Source of the DNA: JAIBJN01 sp963847985
Lineage (GTDB): Bacteria; Actinomycetota; Thermoleophilia; Gaiellales; Gaiellaceae
Reading direction: 5' to 3'
DNA length: 47,036 nucleotides
NCBI GenBank assembly: GCA_963847985.1
Contig: CAWKBS010000010.1
Location: forward strand, 1 to 47,036
How positions within the stretch are numbered: the stretch's first letter is position 1; each line of letters opens with the position of its first letter. Below are positions 26,818 through 33,993 of this stretch, one piece after another. The notes beneath the pieces are model-generated. The model was not told the origin of the DNA, did not search any database, and saw nothing but the letters and a program-made list of their open reading frames with translations. A program made the position numbers and the translations under genes.

Positions 26818-27651
26818 GTGTCGATCGCGGAGCTGGCCGAAGACCGGGTCGTCGAGGGCCTCTACGCCGTCGCCCGCAAGCAGCGCCTGCGCACGCGCTC
26901 GGGGAGCCCGTATCTCGCCCTCGAGCTCGTCGATCGGACCGGGAGGATCGAGGCGCGCGTCTGGAACAACGTCGAGCTCCTCGACAAGCGCTTCGGCGAG
27001 GGCGACGCCGTCCGCGTGCTGGGACGGGTGGAGCGCTTCCGCGACCGGCTCCAGCTCGAGGTGCGCTCGCTCGAGCCCGCGGACGACGATCCTGCGGAGC
27101 TCATGCCGGAGTCCCGGCGCGACCTCGACGAGCTGGACGGCTTCTTCGAGTTCCTCGCCGCGGAGATCGCCCACCCGGGCCTGCGTGGGCTGGTGGCGCG
27201 CTTCGCCGGGGACGGCGACTTCCGCACGCGGCTCCGGACGCTGCCGGCAACCCAGGAAAGCCACCACGCCTGGGCAGGCGGCCTGCTGGAGCACACCGTC
27301 GGTGTCGCGTCGCTCTGCCGCGAGGCCGCCCAGCTCCACCCCCGCCTGCGCACGGACATCCTGCTCGCGGCCGCCCTCCTGCACGACGCCGGCCGCACCC
27401 GCGAGCTCGACCGGGGGCCGCTCTTCCTGCCCACGGTCGAGGGCAGGCTCCTCGGCCACGTCCACCTCGGCCTGCGCCTGATCGAGGATCGCGCCGGCGG
27501 CCTCGAGCCCGAGGTTCTCGCCGAGGTCCTGCACGCCGTCTCCTGCCACCACGATGCCCGCGCCGCCCGCACGGCCGAGGCGTCCGTCCTCTACCACGCC
27601 AACCAGCTCGACGCCGCGGCCGCCATGCGCCCGGTCGCCACCGACGGCTGA
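26818..27651 (+). CDS. OB-fold and HD-domain protein, YhaM-like 3'-5' exoribonuclease
   Basis: 277 residues. N-terminal OB-fold nucleic-acid-binding domain (residues about 10-95; RSGSPYLALELVDRTGRIEARVW is the usual first strands), then an HD domain: ESHHAWAGGLLEHTVGVASL, AAALLHDAGRTRELD with the HD pair, GHVHLGLRLI and HAVSCHHD. This arrangement is that of YhaM/CBF1 ribonucleases that degrade RNA and ssDNA 3' to 5' with Mn2+. Starts at GTG 26818, leaderless. Confidence 0.85.
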   Translation: MSIAELAEDRVVEGLYAVARKQRLRTRSGSPYLALELVDRTGRIEARVWNNVELLDKRFGEGDAVRVLGRVERFRDRLQLEVRSLEPADDDPAELMPESRRDLDELDGFFEFLAAEIAHPGLRGLVARFAGDGDFRTRLRTLPATQESHHAWAGGLLEHTVGVASLCREAAQLHPRLRTDILLAAALLHDAGRTRELDRGPLFLPTVEGRLLGHVHLGLRLIEDRAGGLEPEVLAEVLHAVSCHHDARAARTAEASVLYHANQLDAAAAMRPVATDG

Positions 27652-27652
27652 C

Positions 27653-28306
27653 GTGGAGCACGACCGCTGGCAGCGCTGGTCGCCGCTCGCGGGCGTCGCC
27701 TTCACCGTGCTCTTCCTCGCCGCGCTCGGGGTCAGCGGGAGCGGCCCGGGCGACACACCGGAGGAAGTGGCCGACTGGTATGCGGACGAGGGCAACCGCG
27801 GCGCAGCGTTCCTGGTCTTCTTCCTCCTGGCCGCCGCAGCGCTCGCGTTCCTCTGGTTCCTCGGCGTGCTCCGGAGCGTCCTCCTCAGAGCCGAGGGCGA
27901 CCCGGCGCGCTGGACCGCGGTCGGCTTCGCTGCCGGCGTGGCGAGCGCGACACTCCTCCTCGCCGCGGCGTCACTCTACGTCGCGCCGGCGGCCACGGCC
28001 GGCGACGACGAGTTCGCGTTCGAACCGAGCACTGCGGAGACGTTCGCCAACGCCGGCTTTGCGCTGATCGTCAGCTCGACCATGGCCGGCGCGCTGCTCG
28101 TCCTGGCCACGTCGATCGTCGCCCACAGGACCGGGCTTCTACCCGGCTGGCTGGCGCTCGGCGGTTTCGTGGTCGCCGCCGCTCTCATCTTCACGATCTT
28201 CTTCCTGCCGCTGTTCGTCTGGCTTGCCTGGGTACTGGCCGGTGAGCTTCGTTCTGCTCGTGCGGACGGCGCGCGTCGCCGGCTGGCGCGGCGGCGCGGC
28301 GCCTAG
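27653..28306 (+). CDS. Integral membrane protein, DUF4386-like
   Basis: 217 residues from GTG 27653, one base after the previous stop. About six hydrophobic helices, beginning LAGVAFTVLFLAALGVSG, with an extracytoplasmic loop of about 35 residues after the first helix (PGDTPEEVADWYADEGNRG) and an Arg-rich tail (ADGARRRLARRRGA). General architecture resembles DUF4386 and related actinobacterial membrane proteins; no function can be assigned. Confidence 0.6.
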   Translation: MEHDRWQRWSPLAGVAFTVLFLAALGVSGSGPGDTPEEVADWYADEGNRGAAFLVFFLLAAAALAFLWFLGVLRSVLLRAEGDPARWTAVGFAAGVASATLLLAAASLYVAPAATAGDDEFAFEPSTAETFANAGFALIVSSTMAGALLVLATSIVAHRTGLLPGWLALGGFVVAAALIFTIFFLPLFVWLAWVLAGELRSARADGARRRLARRRGA

Positions 28307-28665
28307 CCCAACCTAGGCAGGGCGGGAGCGTCCTCGAGGACCGCGTCCAGTTGCCGGCGTGACTGGGGCGCCGTCGTAGCGGAGCTGCGACATGCGCCGT
28401 CGTCGAAGCGTCCCTCGCCGACGACGAGCGGATCGCCTCACCCGGGACGATCGTCAACGGATCGGTCGCGACATCGAGCTCCATCGGCGATGCGCACGAC
28501 CACCGCGATCCCGACTTCGTCGGCTGGACGCGCCGACCGCTCCAGCGCCCCGACCGCCGTCTGCCACGTCGACATCGAGCGCGGTCGCGGCGCCCACTCC
28601 GGCGCGGTCAGCGGGCCGGCGACGGCATGCTCTCGCGCGCGGTTTGGCGAGCGAGCCTGCGATGA
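28307..28665. other. Gene-poor stretch upstream of the RTX remnant
   Basis: About 360 bases with only short, overlapping frames on both strands, none with a credible start, motif or ribosome-binding site. Pieces such as TIVNGSVATSSSIGDAHDH in one + frame could be the decayed N-terminal part of the calcium-binding protein whose end survives at 28666, but the frame cannot be followed. Confidence 0.4.
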
Positions 28666-28977
28666 GCTGATACTGGCGCGCGGCTCGCCATCGGAGGACG
28701 GGGGAACGACCGGCTCTATGGAGGCCCAACGCCGGACACAGCGCAGAACGACGATCAGCTCTGGGGCGGGCCCGGCAACGACCGGTTGGAGGGTGTAGAC
28801 GGCGATGATCTCCTGGTCGGCGGGCCAGGGCGCGATTGGTTGCTGGGAGGCAGAGGCAACGATCGCTTCGGCGCACGCGACGGCACTCTCGATCGAGTGA
28901 ATGGAGCGGCGGGGATCGATCGCGGGCGGTTCGACAGAGCACTCGACGTCGTGACGGGCGTCGAGACTCGTCTCTAG
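28666..28977 (+). pseudogene. RTX (hemolysin-type calcium-binding) repeat protein, C-terminal remnant
   Basis: Open frame without a good start; an in-frame TGA lies at 28663-28665. The translation is a run of RTX nonapeptides: GGRGNDRLYGG, LWGGPGNDRLEG, VDGDDLLVGGPGRDWLLGG, RGNDRFGARDG. A short capping tail follows (GIDRGRFDRALDVVTGVETRL). Each GGxGxDxLxx unit would bind Ca2+ in a parallel beta-roll. Intact relatives are several hundred residues long and secreted, so this is probably the surviving 3' end of a broken gene. The last spacer before the ychF-like gene is 22 bases. Confidence 0.7.
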
Positions 28978-28999
28978 CGCCTCACGGAATGACAGACCG

Positions 29000-29926
29000 C
29001 TACCGGGGCGGGCTGAAGCGGACGTTGAGCACGTCCCCGTCCTCGACGACGTAGCTCTTGCCCTCGAGGCGCTGCAGGCCGCGGCGGGCCGCCTCCGCGT
29101 GGGAGCCGCACTCGACGAGGTCGTCCCAGCGGATCACCTCGGCGCGGATGAAGCCGTTGGCGATGTCCGTGTGGATCGACGCGGCGGCGTCCAGCGCGGT
29201 CAGGCCGCGGCGGAGCGTCCACGCCCGCGTCTCCTTATCGCCGGCGGTGAAGAAGCTGACGAGGTCGAGCGCGGCAAAGAGGCGCCGGACGACGTCCTCG
29301 AGCGCCGAGGCGCCTTCGCGGAAAGCCGAAGCGTCCTCCTCGCCGAGCTCCGCCAGCTCGGCCTCCAGCTTCAGATCGACGCCCTCCGCTCCGTTGACGA
29401 CCTCGAGCAAGGGCTTCGTCGTCAGCGGGTCGAGCTCGGCGGGGATCGGCTCCGCAAACGACGACACCGTCTCGCCGGCGTCGAGGTGCGCGGCCAGGCG
29501 CTCGAGAACGGCTGCCTCGTCGCGCAGCGCCGGGTCGCCCGACTTCGCCAGCTTGACCACGCGCTCGAGCCGGCGCTCGACGTGCTCGCGGTCGGCGAGC
29601 AGGAGCTCGAGGCCGAGAGTCACGCGGTCGTCGTCGGTGCTCCTCGTCCCCGACCAGCCGTCGAGGACGAGCAGGAGCGCGTCCACCTGCCGCAAGTTCC
29701 CGAAGAGCGCGGCGCCGCTTCCCGGCACGTCGACGACCCGTACCGCGGCCGGCGTTACCTTCTTCGCGGACACGACCGCGGCCACCGGCCCGAGGCGCTC
29801 GTCCGCCACGGGCGCCATGCCGACGTTCTCCTTCCCCGAGACCGTGGCGCCCGCGCCGGTGAGCGCGTTGAAGAGCGTCGTCTTCCCGGCGTTGGGAAGG
29901 CCGACGATGCCGACCTCGAGCGACAC
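29000..29926 (-). CDS. ychF: YchF-like Obg-family GTPase/ATPase, shortened
   Basis: 308 residues against about 360 for YchF. P-loop GLPNAGKTTLFNALT (usual NVGKST is changed), then NVGMAPVADERL, and a helical middle with DREHVERRLERVVKLAKSG. The C-terminal TGS-like domain ends TDIANGFIRAEVIRWDDL and SYVVEDGDVLNVRF. The switch II region, normally DIAGLVKGASKGEGLGN, is compressed to DVPGSGAALFGN. It may be a diverged YchF paralog or the family's form in this lineage. GTG 29926 is six bases from the end of the next gene upstream, so it is likely in operon with it. Confidence 0.8.
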   Translation of the reverse strand: MSLEVGIVGLPNAGKTTLFNALTGAGATVSGKENVGMAPVADERLGPVAAVVSAKKVTPAAVRVVDVPGSGAALFGNLRQVDALLLVLDGWSGTRSTDDDRVTLGLELLLADREHVERRLERVVKLAKSGDPALRDEAAVLERLAAHLDAGETVSSFAEPIPAELDPLTTKPLLEVVNGAEGVDLKLEAELAELGEEDASAFREGASALEDVVRRLFAALDLVSFFTAGDKETRAWTLRRGLTALDAAASIHTDIANGFIRAEVIRWDDLVECGSHAEAARRGLQRLEGKSYVVEDGDVLNVRFSPPR

Positions 29927-29932
29927 GGCCGA

Positions 29933-30169
29933 CTAGGCCGAGGCGGTAGCCGCGAAGCCGATCTGGGTCTCGCGCTCGGCCCGCCGCACGTACACGACCT
30001 TGGCGAGCGAGAGGACGTACGTGCCGTCCTCCGTCTTCAGCTCGAAGACGGGCTCCGAGGCGGCGAGGGCCGCCGCGAGCGCGTCCGCGACCTCCGCCGG
30101 GACGTTCGCACCGACCGACTGGCCGCCCTCGAAGGCGACCTGGATGCGCACCGAGTTGTTGTCAGACAC
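29933..30169 (-). CDS. DUF3107-like small protein
   Basis: 78 residues from GTG 30169. Two beta strands at the start (VRIQVAFEGGQSVGANVPAE), a helix of Ala/Glu residues (VADALAAALAASEP), then strands TYVLSLAKVVYVRRAER and ETQIGFA. This matches the actinobacterial DUF3107 pattern in size and secondary structure, although I would not exclude another small family. Its start overlaps the end of the epimerase gene by 8 bases. Confidence 0.6.
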   Translation of the reverse strand: MSDNNSVRIQVAFEGGQSVGANVPAEVADALAAALAASEPVFELKTEDGTYVLSLAKVVYVRRAERETQIGFAATASA

Positions 30170-30563
30170 CGACTACCTCCGCGAGAACGCCGTGCAGCGA
30201 GTTGGGATGGACGAACGAGACCAGGTGGCCGCCCAGGCCGGGGCGCGGCTCGGGATCGATTACCTCGGCGCCGTTGGCGGCCAGCTCCTCGACGGCCTCG
30301 GCGACGTCGCCGACGCCGATGCCGACATGGTGCATGCCCGGGCCGCGGGCGGCCAGGAAGCGACCGACGTGCGTGTCGTCGGCGAGCGGAGCGACCAGCT
30401 CCACCCGGCCCGAGCCGAGCCTGAGGTAGACCGCCTCGACGCCTTGTGCCTCCAGGCGGTCACGCACCTCGACCTCCGCGCCGAAGAGCGAACGGTAGGT
30501 CTCCACGGCCGCATCGAGGTCCTCGACTGCGAAGGCGACGTGGTGCACCGAGCGCACGTCCAC
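30162..30563 (-). CDS. mce: Methylmalonyl-CoA epimerase (VOC superfamily)
   Basis: 133 residues from GTG 30563. Two VOC half-repeats with the metal ligands: His in SVHHVAFAVEDLDAAVETY, Glu in RVELVAPL, His in MHHVGIGVGDVAEAVEEL, and Glu near the C-terminus in HGVLAEVV. The family interconverts (R)- and (S)-methylmalonyl-CoA in propionate metabolism. The motif GGHLVSFVHPNSLHGVL is diagnostic. Leaderless start supported by a -10 box. Confidence 0.92.
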   Translation of the reverse strand: MDVRSVHHVAFAVEDLDAAVETYRSLFGAEVEVRDRLEAQGVEAVYLRLGSGRVELVAPLADDTHVGRFLAARGPGMHHVGIGVGDVAEAVEELAANGAEVIDPEPRPGLGGHLVSFVHPNSLHGVLAEVVGV

Positions 30564-30570
30564 GAGCCCG

Positions 30571-30576
30571 ATCCTA
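30571..30576 (-). promoter_or_regulatory. -10 box TAGGAT for the epimerase operon
   Basis: TANNNT on the minus strand, 7 bases before GTG 30563. It would drive epimerase, DUF3107-like and ychF-like genes as one leaderless transcript. Confidence 0.55.
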
Positions 30577-30587
30577 TCGGCTGGTCG

Positions 30588-32102
30588 TCAGTCCGCGGCC
30601 GAGACGGCGCGGGGAGTGCCGACGCGGTCGGACGCGTTCGACTCCGGCTGAACGTTCCCGAGGAGCGCTTCGAGCTCGGCCCGGTTGAGCGTCTCCTTCT
30701 CGAGCAGCTCGGCCGTGACGCGGTCGAGCGTCCCCCGGTGCTTGGCGATGAGCCGGACGGTCTCGGCGTACGCCTGGTCGGTCAGGCGCGCCTGCTCGTC
30801 GTCGCGGAGGCGCTTCGTCTGCTCGGAGAGCGCATAGTTGTCGGCGCGCAGAGTGCGCGAGGAGATCTCGTCGCCCATCCCGTACTCGAAGATCATCGCC
30901 CGCGCGATCGCGGTGACTCGCTCGAGGTCGTTGGAGGCGCCGTTCGTGACCGCGCCGAAGACGATCTGCTCGGCAGCGCGTCCGCCGAGGAGCACCTTCA
31001 TGCGGTCGATCAGCTCCTCCTTGGTGGAGAGGAAGCGATCCTCCTGCGGCGTGTGGAGCGTGTAGCCGAGCGCGATACCGCGCGAGACGATCGTCACCTT
31101 CTGGACGGGCTGCGGCTCGCCGACGAGATGCGACATGAGCGCGTGGCCGGCCTCGTGGTAGGCGACGACGCGCTTTTCCTTCTCGGTCATGGTCTTGCGC
31201 TGCCGGAGGCCGGCGACGACGCGCTCGAACGCGTCATCGAAGTCCTCGTCACGGATCTGCTCCTGGCCCGCGCGGCCCGCGAAGATGGCGGCCTCGTTGC
31301 AGAGATTGGCGAGGTCGGCGCCGGTGAGCCCGGCGGTCTGGCGGGCGAGCGCAGCGAGGTCGACGTCGTCGGCCAGCGGCTTCCCGCGGGTGTGCACGCC
31401 GAGGATCGCCTCGCGGCCGGCAAGATCGGGCTCGCCGACGAGAATCTGGCGGTCGAAGCGCCCAGGGCGGAGAAGGGCGGGGTCGAGGTCCTCGAGCCGG
31501 TTGGACGCGGCGATGATGACGACCTGCGCGCTGTTGTTGAAGCCGTCGAGCTCGACGAGGAGCTGGTTCAGGGTCTGGTCGTGCTCGCGGTTGAAGCTCG
31601 AGCCGCTGCGCTTCATGCCGACGGCGTCCAGCTCGTCGATGAACACGATCGCAGGCGCGTGCTTGCGGGCGCGGTCGAAGAGCTTGCGGATGCGCGCCGC
31701 GCCGAGGCCGGCGAACATCTCCACGAAGGCCGAGGCGCTCTGCGAGTAGAACGTCGAGCCGGAGGCGTGCGCCACCGCCTTGGCCAGAAGCGTCTTACCG
31801 GTGCCGGGCGGGCCGTAGAGGAGGATCCCCTTCGGCACGCGCGCGCCCAGCTTGGAGAAGCGGCGCGGGTCGCGCAGGAAGTCGACGACCTCCTGGAGCT
31901 CGGCCGCGGCGTCGTCGACGCCGGCAATGTCGGCCCAGGTCACGGAGGACTTGGAGGACGGCTCGACCTCGGTCGGCCGCACCTTCGGCATGAGCGAGAG
32001 CGACTTCCAGATCAGGTAGACGATCAGCCCGAGGAAGAACAGGGGCAGCCACGTCAGCGCGAAGCCCGGAAGGTCGGAAATGAAGTTTGCTACCCGGTCC
32101 AC
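30588..32102 (-). CDS. ftsH: ATP-dependent zinc metalloprotease FtsH, single-TM form
   Basis: 504 residues from GTG 32102, clearly shorter than the usual 610-700. Only one transmembrane helix is present (about residues 15-32, ALTWLPLFFLGLIVYLIW); the extracytoplasmic domain and the other membrane helix are missing. The AAA+ module is complete: VTWADIAGVDDAA, Walker A GPPGTGKT, the pore-loop region SASAFVEMFAGLGAARIR, Walker B IVFIDELDAVG, and arginine finger region LLRPGRFDRQI. The zinc protease has HEAGH and the third-ligand region GASNDLERVTAIAR. Degrades membrane and soluble proteins. Lies downstream of pncB with an inverted repeat between. Confidence 0.93.
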   Translation of the reverse strand: MDRVANFISDLPGFALTWLPLFFLGLIVYLIWKSLSLMPKVRPTEVEPSSKSSVTWADIAGVDDAAAELQEVVDFLRDPRRFSKLGARVPKGILLYGPPGTGKTLLAKAVAHASGSTFYSQSASAFVEMFAGLGAARIRKLFDRARKHAPAIVFIDELDAVGMKRSGSSFNREHDQTLNQLLVELDGFNNSAQVVIIAASNRLEDLDPALLRPGRFDRQILVGEPDLAGREAILGVHTRGKPLADDVDLAALARQTAGLTGADLANLCNEAAIFAGRAGQEQIRDEDFDDAFERVVAGLRQRKTMTEKEKRVVAYHEAGHALMSHLVGEPQPVQKVTIVSRGIALGYTLHTPQEDRFLSTKEELIDRMKVLLGGRAAEQIVFGAVTNGASNDLERVTAIARAMIFEYGMGDEISSRTLRADNYALSEQTKRLRDDEQARLTDQAYAETVRLIAKHRGTLDRVTAELLEKETLNRAELEALLGNVQPESNASDRVGTPRAVSAAD

Positions 32103-32103
32103 C

Positions 32104-32147
32104 CGCGGGTCTCATCGGCACACGCGGCGGAAAGCTGAAGACCCGCG
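32104..32147 (-). repeat. Inverted repeat between pncB stop and ftsH start
   Basis: CGCGGGTCT at 32104-32112 and AGACCCGCG at 32139-32147 form a perfect 9-base stem with a 26-base loop. It occupies the whole 45-base gap between the two genes. No U tract follows, so a simple terminator is unlikely; it could be an attenuator or processing site that sets FtsH expression relative to PncB. Confidence 0.6.
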
Positions 32148-33215
32148 CTACTCGACGAGCTCGAGCCGCGGGTTCGGACGATATTCGCGCCCGACCTTCG
32201 CCGACGGGAGCCCGTCCGTGAGAACGACGTCGGCGGTGAAGTCGTTGTCGCCGCGGAGGAGGGAGGAGCCGACGCCGTAGGAGTCGACCGGGACCTTCTT
32301 CTCCTCGAATTCACGGATCCTGTCGACGGTGAACCCGCCGGAGACGACGATCTTCACGCGCTCGAAGCCGTTCTCGTCGAGGGCGGCGCGCACCTTGCGG
32401 ACGAGGCGCTCGTTGACGCCGCGCGGGTCGTAGTCGCCCAGCTCGTCCCAGAGCGTGCGGTCGACCAGCGTGCGCGAGGTGTCGAGGCGGACGCCCCAGA
32501 GCCGGTCGCCCATCGCGCGCGCCACCTCGAGCGACGTGCGCACGGAGTCGTTGTCGAAATCGACGAGGACGACGACGTTCACGTCGGGCGGCGCGATCTC
32601 CGCGAACTTCGTGGCCGCGAGCACGGTGTTCCCGCCGTAGGCGGCGATGAGCGCGTGCGGAACGGTGCCGATGCCGCGCCCGCCCCACCAGGACGCCTGC
32701 GCGTCGGTGGAGACGCCGATGGCGCCGGCGACGTGGGCCGCGTAGCCGTCCCCGGTCTGGACCCGGTGGTGGTCGTGCCGGGCCGGGAAGAAGAGGATCG
32801 GCTTCCCGTGCGCCGCCTCGACGACGCGGCGGACGTTCGTGGAGACGAGCGTCCGGCGGGCGAGCACGCCCAGGTACACCGTCTCGAGATGCGCGAAGAG
32901 CGTGTAGTCCCCCTCGATCGTCATCACCGTCTCCCACGGGGCGATCTCGTCGCCGTCGTAGAGGGCGTGCACGGTCAGCTCCTCCCAGTCGTCCGAGCAG
33001 AGCTTGAGAACGGCGATCGCCTCGTCCATCCCGCCGAGGACGGCCCGCTGTTTCTGGAAGACCTGCATGACCACGCGCGGATGGCGGCCGTCCCGGAGCA
33101 GCGTCTCGCGGGCGTGGTTGAAGTAGACGTCGGTGTAGTACCCCTCCCGCATCTTCTCGAGCGGGAGGTCGAAGATCTCAGGCGGTAGGCGCTTCCGGCT
33201 CGTCTCGACGGCCAT
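32148..33215 (-). CDS. pncB: Nicotinate phosphoribosyltransferase
   Basis: 355 residues from ATG 33215. Conserved NAPRTase-fold blocks: YYTDVYFNHARETL at the start, MTIEGDYTLFAHLETVYLG, FFPARHDHHRVQ, GTVPHALIAAYGGNTVLA, VDFDNDS, LWGVRLDTS, KIVVSGGFTVDRI, and VDSYGVGSSLL near the end. It converts nicotinate and PRPP to NaMN in the Preiss-Handler NAD salvage route. It is of the short archaeal/actinobacterial type. Its start lies inside the tail of the upstream DUF1385 gene (38-base overlap), and a TAGAAT box lies 9 bases upstream. Confidence 0.9.
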   Translation of the reverse strand: MAVETSRKRLPPEIFDLPLEKMREGYYTDVYFNHARETLLRDGRHPRVVMQVFQKQRAVLGGMDEAIAVLKLCSDDWEELTVHALYDGDEIAPWETVMTIEGDYTLFAHLETVYLGVLARRTLVSTNVRRVVEAAHGKPILFFPARHDHHRVQTGDGYAAHVAGAIGVSTDAQASWWGGRGIGTVPHALIAAYGGNTVLAATKFAEIAPPDVNVVVLVDFDNDSVRTSLEVARAMGDRLWGVRLDTSRTLVDRTLWDELGDYDPRGVNERLVRKVRAALDENGFERVKIVVSGGFTVDRIREFEEKKVPVDSYGVGSSLLRGDNDFTADVVLTDGLPSAKVGREYRPNPRLELVE

Positions 33216-33993
33216 CCTGGCCCGATTCTAGGCGCAGGCACTCGGCCAGAGCCGCATTGGCCACCTCGAGCTGCTCCGGCGAGGGCTCGGCGGTGACGAG
33301 GCGCTGCTGGAGCTCGTGCCCCGGCCGCGCGAGCGCCCTGGCAACCGGATGGCGCTCGTTGGCGACCATCCAGGAGAAGACCTCGGTCGCCGCGGCGAGG
33401 GAGCCGACCCCGGCGGCGAGGCGCGCCGCCGGACGCAGGCGTTTCGGCGCGCGGGCCGAGAGAGTGCTGCCGACGACGGTCGTGGCCAGCAGCGGCCCGA
33501 TCATGTGCGACCCACAGCGCTCGTGCTCCCGCGTGCGCGGCGAGCCGTGCTCGTAGCTGCCGATGGAGATGTGCTCGGCGCCGTGGTACTCGGCGAGGGC
33601 CGTCCCTCGCAGCGCGAGGACGGCCGGGCCGAGGGCGAGCAGCGCCGCCACCGACTCCTGGCCGAGCGGGGAGAGGCGCGTGCGCCGGACGGCCTGGATG
33701 GCGACCATGCTCCCCGCCATCGCGCCGATGACGCCGGGCCGCTGGAACGGGAGCTTCGCTTCGGGCAGGCGGCGGCGCACCTCCGGGAGGAGCGCGAACA
33801 CCTCCGCGACGCGAGCGGGCCCGCGCACGAGCCGGTTCCGCACGTCGACCGACCGCAGCGGCTTCAGACCGCCGGCGACCTTGAGCTCCCCGTCCTCGGT
33901 GCGCACGGCGCACGACCAGTGGCGCGGCCCGTGGACGAGGACGCCGTTCGCGAGGGCCATGCCCCCGAGCCTGACCGACTGCTCTTCGCTCAC
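33178..33993 (-). CDS. DUF1385 family membrane protein
   Basis: 271 residues from GTG 33993. Starts SVRLGGMALANGVLVHGPRH, the family's N-terminal block (usually GGQAVIEGVMMRGP), followed by SVDVRNRLVRGPARVAEVF and several hydrophobic segments. The central EYHGAEH sequence is the conserved metal-like motif of the family, and HERCGSHMIGPLLA follows. DUF1385 proteins are of unknown function, often next to prfA or rpmE in Firmicutes; here they are not. Its GTGA start overlaps the M20 peptidase stop, and it also has its own -10 box. Confidence 0.85.
   Translation of the reverse strand: MSEEQSVRLGGMALANGVLVHGPRHWSCAVRTEDGELKVAGGLKPLRSVDVRNRLVRGPARVAEVFALLPEVRRRLPEAKLPFQRPGVIGAMAGSMVAIQAVRRTRLSPLGQESVAALLALGPAVLALRGTALAEYHGAEHISIGSYEHGSPRTREHERCGSHMIGPLLATTVVGSTLSARAPKRLRPAARLAAGVGSLAAATEVFSWMVANERHPVARALARPGHELQQRLVTAEPSPEQLEVANAALAECLRLESGQDGRRDEPEAPTA
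33225..33230 (-). promoter_or_regulatory. -10 box TAGAAT for pncB
   Basis: Near-consensus -10 on the minus strand 9 bases before ATG 33215, inside the 3' end of the DUF1385 gene. It gives pncB (and perhaps ftsH) an internal promoter with a very short leader. Confidence 0.55.

Noticed and set aside
28454..28942. Minus-strand frame over the gene-poor region and RTX remnant
   Set aside because: Arg-rich translation antisense to clear RTX repeats.
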